Assembly (NCBI GenBank): GCA_928212115.1
Contig: CAKMRJ010004445.1
Location: 100,345 to 164,344, forward strand
DNA: 64,000 bases
Source of the DNA: Lactuca virosa
Lineage: Eukaryota; Streptophyta; Magnoliopsida; Asterales; Asteraceae
Direction of reading: 5' to 3'
The notes below the pieces were generated by a model, which was not told the DNA's origin, did not search any database, and saw only the letters and a list, made by a program, of their open reading frames with translations. This document shows, piece by piece, positions 46,287-57,700 of this stretch. How positions within the stretch are numbered: position 1 is the stretch's first letter; every line of letters begins with the position of its first letter. Both the position numbers and the translations under genes were made by a program.

Positions 46287-48115
46287 GATCGTTCCATGTG
46301 AACGGTATCCCAGTTCAGGTATTGTTTGATTCGGGTGCTACCCGATCATTTGTCTCTCTTGCACTTAGCAAGAGGTTCCCTAAGTCTTCGGGCATGTTAG
46401 ATTTCCCTCTAGAGGTCGAGATTACGGACGACCGATCAGTGCGAGCATCAGAGGTTTTCAGGGATTGTATTTTGAGACTGTTTGAGGAGCGCTACTTGGT
46501 AGACTTGGTTCCCATACCGTTGCGGGGGAACAAGGTTATTATAGGCATGGATTGGCTGAGCCCCAATGGGGCGGTGATCGACTGCGCGCAACAGTTGGTC
46601 CGGGTTAGGACCCCCAGTGGGGGAGAGCTGGTGATTCAGGGCAAGAGGCCACAACGCGGACCAACTTTATGCTCAACAGCGAGGGCTAGACGCTACCTCC
46701 AACAGGGGTGCGCAGGGTATATCGCCTATGTCTTGGATACCCGGGAGACAGACGAGGCGACAGTAAGTGGCATGCCGGTGTTACGAGAGTACGTGGATGT
46801 ATTTCTAGAGGAGCTGCCTGGAATACCTCCGAAGAGGCAGGTAGAGTTCAGGATCGGCCTAGTCCCTGGTGCGGCTCCGATAGCCAAGGCACCGTATCGG
46901 ATGGCTCCTCATGAGATGCAGGAGTTGTCTACCCAGCTGCACGAGCTGTTAGACAAGGGATTAATTAGACCGAGCAGTTCACCCTGGGGAGCCCCGATAC
47001 TATATGTGGAGAAGAAGGACGGGTCGCATCGGATGTGTATAGATTACCAGGAGCTGAATAAGGTAACGGTGAAGAACTGTTACCCACTCCCGAGGATTGA
47101 TGACCTCTTTGACCAGCTTCAGGGAGCATCTTGGTTCTCCAAGATTGATCTGCGTTTGGGTTATCATCAGATGAGGGTCAGAGAGGAGGATGTGCAGAAG
47201 ACTGCTTTTCAGACACGATATGGTCACTGTGAGTTCATGGTGAAGCCTTTTGGGCTCACTAATGCTCCTGCCGTGTTCATGGATCTCATAAACCACGTGT
47301 GTAGACCGATGCTGTATCAGACTGTGATAATTTTCATTGATGACATCTTGGTCTATTCCAAGACACGGGAGCAGCATGAGGAGCACTTGCGGGAGGTATT
47401 GGATACTCTTAGGAGGGAGAGCTTGTATGCCAAGTTCTCCAAGTGTGAGTTCTGGTTACGCAAGGTGCAGTTTCTTGGGCACCTTGTCAACCAGAACGGG
47501 ATTTCGGTCGACCCGGCCAAAGTAGAGGCCGTGATGAGGTGGGAGGTTCCGAGGTCTTCATCTGAGATTCGGAGCTTCCTGGGATTGGCAGGGTATTATC
47601 GGAGATTCATTCAGGACTTCTCCAAGATAGCCGTGCCTTTGAACCGGTTGACAAGGAAAGCAGTGGTATTTCGCTGGGGGCCAGAGCAGCATGCCGCATT
47701 CGAGACGCTAAGACAGAGATTGTGCGAGGCACCAATCTTAGCCCTGTCGGAGGGCATGGATGATTTTGTGGTATATTGCGATGCATCCGTCTCAGTTTTG
47801 GGCGCGGTATCGATGCAGCGGGGGCATGTTATCGCCTACGCTTCGAGGCAGCTGAAGCCTCATGAGGCGAACTATCCGATACATGACTTGGAGTTGGGGG
47901 CAGTTGTTTTCGCCATCAAGATTTGGCGTCATTACCTCTATGGGGTCCGCTGTACTATTTACACGGACCATAAGAGTTTGAGGTACCTCATGGATCAGCC
48001 AAATCTGAATATGAGGCAGTGTCGATGGCTAAATGTGGTGAAGGATTACGATTGTGAGATCCTCTACCACCCGAGGAAGGCCAATGTCGTGGCCGATGTG
48101 CTTAGCCCAAGGTAG
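46287..48115 (+). pseudogene. Chromovirus protease-RT-RNase H
   Basis: Protease begins with LFDSGATRSFVS (catalytic D-S-G). RT motifs follow: KKDGSHRMCIDYQELNK, the LPRIDDLFDQL region, KPFGLTNAP and the active-site FIDDILVYS (about 47333-47359). RNase H has YCDAS, DLELGAVVFA and YTDHKSLRYL, with HPRKANVVAD near the end. The frame is open for over 600 codons and ends at a TAG (48113-48115), where related elements read on into integrase. Confidence 0.9.
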
Positions 48116-48719
48116 CACCGATCGGAGATGTTTGTTTGAGGATGACGGTGGTGACCCCGCTGTTGGAGCGGATTTGAGAGGCCCAACAGGAGGCCATGAA
48201 GGAGGAACATCGTAAGAGTGAGCGTATTGTGGGTCAGGTTTCCTCCTTCGATTATGACAGTTGTGGATTGTTGACTCTACACCGTAGGGTGTGGGTCCCA
48301 TATCATGGAGGTGTGCGCCATGTATTGATGGAGGAGGAGCACAAATCCAGGTTTTCTATCCATCCCGGGGCGACGAAGATGTACATGGATCTTCGCCTTG
48401 ATTATTGGTGGCCCTGCATGAAGTGGGACGTAGCTTGGTTTGTCGAGAGATGCCTGACCTGCAGGAAGGTCAAGGCCAAGCACCAGAGACCTCACGAAAA
48501 GACCCAGCCGTTGGATATTCCGCTGTGGAAATGGGAAGATATATATCACTATGGATTTCATCACAAAGTTTCCCAGGACCACGCGAGGAGTGGATTCGAT
48601 TTAGGTCATCGTTGATCGGTTGACCAAGAGCGCCCATTTCATTCCGATCCAGGAGAGCATTTCGGCCGAGTAGTTGGCCGACATCTATATCAAGAGAGGT
48701 AGTGGCTCGGCACAGGGTG
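48116..48719 (+). pseudogene. Chromovirus integrase, first part
   Basis: The zinc-binding HHCC domain is visible: H..H in EEHKSRFSIHPG and C..C in CLTCRKVKAKHQRP (about 48337-48495). The catalytic core starts with MDFITK in a shifted frame, with stops at 48601 and 48672. The sequence is interrupted after the GGGTG at 48715-48719. Confidence 0.85.
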
Positions 48720-50652
48720 TGTCACAACTAGGAATTCTAATGCTTTTGTAAACATTAACAATGATAACATTTGTGACTAAAACTTGAAACTATGCATGAT
48801 GTTTATTCAATAACACCAAAGTTCCATCAATCACCCTATGCAAACACTTCAAATAGTCAACAAAAGATTGGAAACCCTAAAAATCCCGGTTTAAGTCCAT
48901 TATGGACTAGGATTTCCTTATTGGGCCTAATGGACCAATAAGTTTCCAATTTGACTAGTTTGGGCTTAGAACCCTTAATTGGGCTCTAATTCAACCCACC
49001 TTCATGAGATTTGACATTTTGGGCCGTATTGGGCCTAAAATGGAAATAAACTACTCCAATAAGCCTTATTGGGCCATAACTAGCCTAATTAACCTTGTTG
49101 GGCCATAACTAATCTAATTAGCCCTAATGGGCCACAAACCTAATCTTTTATGCTAATTGGGCCGTGAACCACCCTAAGGGCCCAATGGGCCGAAAACTTC
49201 TTTATGGACCTCATGATTTCAAGTAAGGATCAAGAATTGGGCCAAAATGAATCCTTTTACCTTCTTAATGCAATTCTCGACCCATTTAAAAAGAAAGAAA
49301 AGATTAGAAAAAGAATTAAGATAAAATGGATTAAGGAGGAAAATTGTGAGCATGCCACCTCCTTATTGCATGGTGGACATCCATGCAATGTCACCTCACC
49401 CTCTCTCCCCTCTTCTTCTTCTTCTACTCTCGGCCGAGAGCATCAACACACACACACACACACACACTTAATTCACTTCCAAATACTTCCAAATCCTCTC
49501 AAGAACACCTTCATTCTTCCATCCAAATTTCGAGATTTGCAAGCATTCCAAGAAGGTTCTTCACTCATATCACAAATCCTTGGTAAGGTTTTACTTAGAT
49601 CCATGGATTAACTTCTACATCTTATCAAAAGTCTTCTCTTAATTCATTCAAATTCATGATCATGCTTCTTAGAACCCATCTAAGCCCAAAGATTTCTCAA
49701 AAAGCTTGCTAGGGCCGAGAATCACCTTAACCCCTTCCATTTCTTCTTCAAAACGTGAGCAACAAAGCAAGGTGAGTTCATACCCCCTTGTTTTCGGTTT
49801 TTACTTATTTTTGGGGGAGAATACAAGTACTATGTGTTGATCTATGTGTGTATGCTTGTTATATGTGATTTCTTTGGTTTATGTTGTGAAAATATGATAT
49901 TATTTGCTAAATCTTGAAATCTATGGCTAAAGTGTGAAAAATACATAAACAATGTACATAATAAACAACTTACTTCAAAGATCTAAGGATCTTTAGGCTT
50001 AAGAAGTGAAAACAAAGTCAAAATCCTTATAAGTGTCATTTTTGCAAAAATAATCAAAGTTTGGGTAAAATATGATATTTTTGATTTTATAAGGACAAAA
50101 TAGTATTATTTACATAGAAATCTAACTTTTATGAAAATAACACTTGTCTAGGGGTCAAAAACATAAATTTTAGCTTAATGGGCTTTAAATTTGGGCCTTA
50201 CGAGTTTTGGGCCCAAAGTTGCGAAAAATGAAGTATTTGAGGGGATGAAATGGAAAAGTTAACAAACTATGAGTTTAAAACATGAATAAAACTGTTTTAA
50301 GGGCTGAAAATGACTTTGATGTAAAAACTGGACTAAAAATGCAAAGTTTTCGACTTTGGGGTCAAAATTGTAAAACTTACGGAAATTGAGCCAAAAATGT
50401 AAACTTTTTCAACTAAGGGCTGGAAATGGCAAATACAATAGTTTTGGGCTGAATTTATTATTTCAAATAAAGTTTGGGTCTAAAACGTCAAGAAAAACGG
50501 TTTAAGGACCAAAAATGTCAATTTTCATAAAAGGGGACTAAAAGTGCCATTTTTATAGATAAAGGGGCTGAAATGGTCAAACTAAATGTTTTTGGGCCAA
50601 TTAGACGAATATTAAATTATTGGGTTAAAACTATTAAGTTTATAACGCATGG

Positions 50653-50734
<82 letters not shown>

Positions 50735-52085
50735 CCAAAGCTTCGTTATAAATCAAACGTCAAAGTATTTTAATACTTCGAATAAACATTTTGCCTACAA
50801 CAAATAGCTACATTACGAACTTAAGATCAATAAATTGTAAATGATTCAATGGTTGGGCTCAAATATCTTCTATTCGTGCTATTGGGCCTTTATGACCCAA
50901 TATCATGATTATTGGGCCCAATATAATCACACATGTTTATTGGGCTTCCGGTGACCCAATTACATACCCAATGGGCCTTTATCAGCTTTAATATGCTATT
51001 AGGCCTTAATGGTCCATTTTCATTGCTAATAAGACCCTAAACATTCATAATATGCTTAATAGGCTATAACGTGTCCGTAGCATACTCGACAGCCTGTAAT
51101 AACATACAAAGTTAGTGGGCCTTCGTAGTCCTCTTCTTTTTGTCTGTTAGGCTTACCTTTATTCAAGTAAACACAAATCGGGTTGTAAAACAATGTTATT
51201 CAATTTCTTATGGATTTATAGAAATAACGGGTGACACCAATAAGTGTCGGTCGTAGTCTGTAGTTATAATCAAAGTCTCCTGGAGGGAGAGCGAGAGTTT
51301 GTGTATAGATCTATAAGGAGGTGACTCCCCCACACCTAAGCTGTTCGCTACAGTTAGACTCGGCCAGTCTAGGGTGACAAAATCTTAATTGAAGACCGAC
51401 ATTCGATAAAATGCCAAGACAGGCGAATTAGTCATTATTATGCATGGTTATAACGACTCACATAGAGATCCATTACCATCTAAGTAATCATTGGGAAATC
51501 GTGTTCATATGCTGTGACGATACAATAATATAAAACTATCATACTATTTATATCGGAAAACATCGGGTTTTCCGGGGGAACAACATTATTCACTTTTACT
51601 TACAACGACTATAATACAAGAAACTATCATGAGAAACATTTCACTTTTACATGTTTTGAAATCATTCACACGTATACTTATGGATCATCACACCTTTTTT
51701 GTAAACAATTACTGTTTCAGAAAATATTGAATTTTCTGGGTTTTACAAACAATACAAAACATTTTCATATCAAACCTGCTTATGAACTCACCAACATTAT
51801 ATATGTTGACCGTTTTCAAAATAACTTGTGTTCTCAGGTAACCGTTAGAATGAATAATTATCAAGCGTGTGTATGAATGTCTTTTGTGTGATGTCATTTG
51901 ATAAACAATTTATGTTTGGGATTATGTAATGTAAACAATGTACTTGATGTGAACAATGACGGTTGTAATGTATTAATGCATGGTGATGTTTATGTTATGT
52001 TTCATGTATATTCATTGTGATGATATTTCAATTTAAGTCACACGAGCCCTCAGACGTTTCCGCCGTCTGGTTCGGGGGTGTGACA
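48720..52085 (+). mobile_element. Solo LTR (3.37 kb) nested in the integrase
   Basis: It starts TGTCACA and ends TGTGACA (perfect 7-bp inverted ends), with the 5-bp duplication GGGTG on both sides (48715-48719, 52086-52090). It has no primer-binding site and no coding sequence. A TA microsatellite occupies about 50653-50732, and 'ggcctaatgggcc'-like phrases are frequent. The size and ends fit a solo LTR left by recombination between the LTRs of a large gypsy element. Confidence 0.9.
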
Positions 52086-52992
52086 GGGTGCCAGTTTCGG
52101 TGATTTCTGACAGAGATGTGCGGTTCACTTGCAGATTCTGGAAGAAGTTTCACGACGAGCTGGGTACTCGTTTGCATTTTAGCACCGCTTTTCACATGCA
52201 GATGGATGGTCAGAGTGAGCGAACCATCCAGACTCTGGAGGATATGCTGCGGGCGTGTGTTTTAGACTTCGGAGGTAGTTGGGATACTTACCTTCCTTTG
52301 GCAGAGTTTTCCTATAATAACAGCTATCACACGAGTATCGACCGTCCTCCGTTCGAGATGTTGTACGGGAGGAAGGGCAGGACCCCGATATGTTGGGGTG
52401 AGGTTGGACAGAGGGTCATGGAGAGTACTGAAGTGGTACTCAAGACTACAGAGAAGATCTAGCAGGTTCGGAGTAGGATTTAGACTGCTCAGAGTCGGCA
52501 GAAAAGTTATGCCGACAGGTATCGTTCGGACCTGGAGTTTCAGGTCGGGGATATGGTGCTTCTGAAGGTGTCGTCTTGGAAAGGTGTCATTCGGTTCAGG
52601 AAGCGAGGCAAGTTGGGCCCTAGGTACATTGGACCCTTTAGGGTTGTAGCCCGGGTGGGCAAGGTGGCGTATAGGTTGGATCTGCCAGCCGAACTCAGTC
52701 AGATTCTCAGCACCTTTCACGTCTCCCAGCAGAGAAGTGCCTGGTAGATGATTCTGTGGTGGTGCCTTTGGAGGATATTCAGGTGGATGACAGCCTGAAC
52801 TATATTGAGCGGCCAGTAGCTATCCTCGACAGGAAGTCAAGGGATATGAGGAACAAGAGGGAGGAGCTGGTGAAGGTGCAATGGCAACACCACAATGGCT
52901 CGGAATGGACCTGGGAGATGGATGACGAGATGAGGGAGCACTACCCCGAGCTTTTTTCGGATTCAGCAACAGACTTCGAGGACGAAATCTAA
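52086..52992 (+). pseudogene. Chromovirus integrase C-terminal part and chromodomain-like tail
   Basis: The integrase core resumes with SVISDRDVRFT (second catalytic Asp) and DGQSERTIQTLE (catalytic Glu), then the GPFRVV and HVSQ segments. TAG stops at 52460 and 52481 and a one-base frameshift near 52733 break it. The last frame (52756-52992) ends with a degenerate chromodomain around VQWQHHNGSEWTWE, which in this group is thought to steer integration to heterochromatin. Confidence 0.87.
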
Positions 52993-53009
52993 AATGAGTG
53001 GGGGAGATT

Positions 53010-54731
53010 TGTAACACCCGGTTTCTGGTACGTATTTTAATTAAAGTAAACTCATGTTTTGCTCTGGGACTCGGCGAGTTGGAGGCCCAACTCGTCGAGT
53101 AGAATCGACTTTGGATCGGCAGGATAAGTGACCTACTCGACGAGTCGGGAGACCGACTCGACGAGTAGGACTGTCTGGATGAAACCCTAATATTTAGGGT
53201 TTGCACCCTATTTAAACAACTTATAACGCCCAACACAGACCCCATTTTTCCTCCCAACCCAGAGAAACCCTAACTCGAAACCCTAAGCCTTATTTGAGTG
53301 TTTTTGAGATTTTTGGTGCCTTTTTGTGTGTATTTGAAGTTGGAAGAGGAGAATGAAGCTTGGGAGAACAAGAGAGAGCAAGTAGATCCAGAAGTCTTGG
53401 CACATTTCCTGCTCATTTGAGGTATAAAGCTGATACCTTCTCTATTCATTACTTAGATCTTGATTTGGGGCTATTTTCCTACCCTTTTTATGAGTTGTGA
53501 AGTAAAAATCAGATTTTGTGAGTGTGTTTGGAGTTACACTTCAGATCTGGAACCATTGAGGGTTCCCATGGCATAAAGGCGCCAACTTTATGGCCATGGG
53601 AGACCCATGCTTCTTATATACCTCTTTTTATGGCTTTTGAGCCAAAACCCCCCATGCATGGACGTCAAGATTGGAACTTACGTATAAAATGGACCCTAAG
53701 AGGTCAGATCTATGGTTTTGATGCATTAAGACCCATTATAATCGACTGAATAGTTTTGGACAAAGAGGGACTCGGCAACCCAGGTCGCATTTTCCCCCAA
53801 ATGTCTTCTAGAAATGGTCTTTGGTTGAGTGGAAGGAACACTCAACCTGTTAGGGGTTTGTTTATGGACTTGAAGATCGAAGGACTCGACGAGTTCAAGT
53901 AGGAACTCGGTGAGTTCAAGGAAATGTCCCAACCACATGAAGACGGGCTCGACGAGTTCAAGGATGAACTTGGCGAGTCATATACTGAACACCTTCATAT
54001 GGATGAAGATGAACTCGACAATTTCAAGGACGAACTCGGCGAGTTGGTTGAAGACAGTCCGATGTGTTGTTGAAGGCGAACTCGTCGAGCTCTTGCTAGA
54101 CTCGACGAGTAGGGAGGGGATGGTAGCATTTTGTGGACATGGGGACTCGGCGAGTTGGTGGACCAACTCGGCGAGTCGAGTCAACCAAATGTTGACTTTG
54201 ACCATGGTTTTGACCTTGACTTTGACTTGGACTTGAGTGACCCTTGTAAGGGTTATGAGTATGAATTAATAACTTAGAAAAGTTGTCGTGTAGGGATTGA
54301 GGAGTTGAGGAGAGTCGATTTCCACACCGAGGACAGTGCAGGAACTACACGACATTGAGGCGAGTTACCTTCCAGTAGAAGTGGGTCTAAGGTGCCAAGG
54401 CCGACCCACTAGTAGTTGATTACAGTTGAGATGATTATCTTTGTGATAATTATCTGGTTTGCTATTACTTGATATGTTCTATGTGCCAGTATGATATGTT
54501 CTATGTGATAGTGGTAGTAGGAGGGGAATAGTCCCCCAATTCCGTCGTTGGGACCGAAGGGTAGGTCGGACACCCTAGACCTGTCTGACGGCATGATTAT
54601 GATATGTTATTATGTGATAGTAGTAGGGGGTGAAATAGTCCCCATGACCGGGTGAGATAGACCGGAGGGTAGGTAGGCACCCCGGAATGGCCTGACATGG
54701 GTAGGTCAGCACCCCAGAATGGCTTGACATG
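53010..54731 (+). mobile_element. 3' LTR of the chromovirus, truncated
   Basis: It follows a purine tract (GAGTGGGGGAGATT) and starts TGTAACACCCGG. It matches the 5' LTR up to the equivalent of about 43826, then is cut at 54731 by the tandem chimeric LTR units. It keeps intact ACTCGNCGAGT palindromes. Confidence 0.88.
53069..53166. repeat. ACTCGNCGAGT palindromes in two 21-bp pairs
   Basis: Perfect copies lie at 53069-53079 and 53090-53100, and at 53135-53145 and 53156-53166; each pair is 21 bp start to start. Further copies occur downstream in the same LTR, for example 53884-53894 with a variant at 53905-53915 (again 21 bp), and near 54030-54180. The 5' LTR has the same positions (42147, 42168, 42213, 42234), partly decayed. 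Confidence 0.85.
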
Positions 54732-57700
54732 TGTAATATCCCTTTTTAAATAGAATAATTAAAATAATAAACCTCGGACCCCGAGAAGTTATTTTATTAT
54801 AGTATTAAATTATTATAGCCCAAAATTAAATAGTAATTAGTGGGGTGTTGGTTTCGGGAAGCCAAACGACAAGAATTGAATCTCTGGGAGTTAAAGTGTA
54901 ATTTTGGGACTAAATTTGTAAAGATTTTCATAAGTCAAGGGGCGTTTGGTATCATTTGAACTTAATATGAACGTTTTTTTGAATGGTGGGGGCAAAAAGG
55001 GTAAATTGTGTACCTAAGATGAAATGAATTTGTCATGGAGGGGTCAAATGGTAAATTTGGGATTTAAATTGAAAGAAAATAAGGAAGGAGGGACTAAGAG
55101 TGTCATTATGGACCAAAGTTTGGGATGTAGCCGGTATATAATGTAGCAATCAGCGAACCCTAACCCTAAAGGATCTAACCATCCAGCCGCCACCTCCTTC
55201 GTCTAGCCGCCTCTCCCATCAGCTTCTTCCTGTTCCGAACAACCAAAGGCTACCGAGACCCTTGATGCCGGCGACAAGACCATCGGTATCCGTCTTGCTG
55301 TGCAACTACCACTTATCCCCATTCCATTCTGACGTGACGTCCATGCTACCACCTTACCGGAACCGTAACTCCCGCTGTAGAGGTCGTAAACCAACCACCA
55401 TTGCTACCGCGAGAAGCTGCTGATGAAGACGAGGACCACCAGCAGGTATGCTTCTCGGCTGTTGTTGCTATTATTCGGAGCAGCCTTTGACGTGGGGGAA
55501 GTTCTGCCGTCACTAGCCGCTGCTAGCTGCCGTCCATCACCACAGAGTGGCTGTGTAGGTTGCGTGGTTCAGTTTAGATCGACGTTTGGGTGCGTGCTTC
55601 GGTAGCGGGATGTCATTGTGTGGGATGCTCGTCGGAGATCGAGGAAAGGAACCACCATGACCGCCAGCCATGGTGGCCGCCGCTTGCTGTCATGTTTCCG
55701 TCGCCACCAGCCACCATGGAAGGTGGCTGTGTGTGTGATTTATGTATTCATTAGCTGGGTGTATTGTAGTGTGTGTTGCAGTGTGTGGGTGTGAAACCTT
55801 TGGCCGGAAACTAGAAAAGAAACCACCACCACCACCACCGTGAGGTGGTGGCTGCCACCATACACCACCGTGGGTGCGTGTGTCTTAGTGATTGTGTGTG
55901 TGTTATTTGAATTTCAACATTGTAAAGTGTAATTAGAATTGGAATAATGAAAAGAAAACCCTAACCACCACCGTGAGGTGGTGGCTGCCGCCTCCTGCCG
56001 CCACCGGCCGACGTGTCCGGTGGCGGTGTGCTTTGTCTTGTTGTGTTGATTCGGTTGGGATGCTTGAAACCCTAATGGGCCCAATGAAGCCCTAATAGGC
56101 TTAGTGAAACCTTAATGGGCCTAATGAACCCTAATTGGTCAAAGGGCCTATTTATTGGGCCTAATGGGCTAATATGGGTTGGAAACCCTAAGTAGGGTTT
56201 GGAAAACCATAATGTCATGAAACCCTACTTTCGGACTTATCGGGACCACATCAGAATTATTTAACGAGCTTAAAATATTAAATTATAATCATTGGTAAAT
56301 TAACCTAGGGCAATATTGGAATTAATGGATTAAGTCCTTAATGGGTTAAGTAGGAACACTTAACCCTAATCGTCAATTCATGTGAAAACCCTAATTTCAC
56401 ATGGGCGTTGAGTTGGGCCTTCTTATTGGGCTTTGGTGATTGGACTATGGATGGGCTATCCAAAAACAAGTTAATGGACCAAAATAATTAGATGGGCTTT
56501 AGGATAAGGCCCGTGTGAGGACTTGGGCCCAATTTGGAAAATTGGGCCATAGATGGGCCATAATTGAGCCTTTATGATTATGTGACTTTGGACCATGGGA
56601 ATTGGATTGGAATAATTAGATGGGCCTTAAGGAAAGACCATGTAGAGGTCTGGGCCCAGTTTGGAAAATTGGGCCATATGTTGGGCTTTGGCCCATGATT
56701 TGACTTTTAGGCTTTTGTAGTGTGAGTTGGACCTTGGGCTTGGAACACAATTATTAATTGGGTATTGTTTGATGTTGACAGTTTGGGAATCTGTCAACCA
56801 GCAACCAGAGCTTTACCTGCGAGACTTCAGCAGTGCCAGGTGAGTTATCCTCACTATACTAAGGGGTCTAAGGCACCAAGGCCGGCCCAATGGATTAATA
56901 TCATAGTAGTTGTTATGATAAGTATGTATTAGATACATGCTAATTGGATATGCTAGTTTGGTAGGCCTGTAAGACTACCTGTGATAATATTGATTATTGG
57001 TATGTGCATTAGATACGATATCCTAGCAGTGGTAGTATGTTGAGTATGTGCCAGCATGATATGTTCTATGTGATAGTGGTAGTAGGAGGGGAATAGTCCC
57101 CAATTCGGTCGTTAGGACCGAAGGGTAGGTCGGACACCCTAGACCTGTCTGACGGCATGATTAAGATATGTTATTATGTGATAGTATTAGGGGGTGAAAT
57201 AGTCCCCGTGACAGGGTGAGATAGACCGGAGGGTAGGTAGGCACCCCGGGATGGCCTGACATGGGTAGGTCAGCACCCCAGAATGGCTTGACATGTGTAC
57301 TATCCCTTTTTAAATAGAATAATTAAAATAACAAACCTCGGACCCCCGAGAAGTTATTTTATTATAGTATTAAATTATTATAGCCCAAAATTAAATAATA
57401 ATTAGTGGGGTGTTGGTTTCGGGAAGCCAAACGACAAGAATTGAATCTCTGGGAGTTAAAGTGTAATTTTGGGACTAAATTTGTAAAGATTTTCATAAGT
57501 CAAGGGGCGTTTGGTATCATTTGAACTTAATATGAACGTTTTTTGAATGGCTGGGGCAAAAAGGGTAAATTGTGTACCTAAGATGAAATGAATTTGTCAT
57601 GGAGGGGTCAAATGGTAAATTTGGGATTTATATTGAAAGAAAATAAGGAAGGAGTGACTAAGAGTGTCATTATGGACCAAAGTTTGGGATGTAGCCGGTA

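Larger units (their letters stand above)
42088..54731 (+). mobile_element. Tekay-type chromovirus (Ty3/gypsy), interrupted
   Basis: 5' LTR 42088-44187, iMet primer-binding site 44191-44202, gag, an intron-like spacer, protease-RT-RNase H, integrase and a degenerate chromodomain, then a purine tract and the 3' LTR from 53010. A solo LTR (48720-52085) splits the integrase. Gag has frameshifts, pol has stops, and the 3' LTR is truncated at 54731. Protein order PR-RT-RH-IN and the C-terminal chromo-like tail place it in the chromoviruses. It could not move by itself. Confidence 0.9.
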
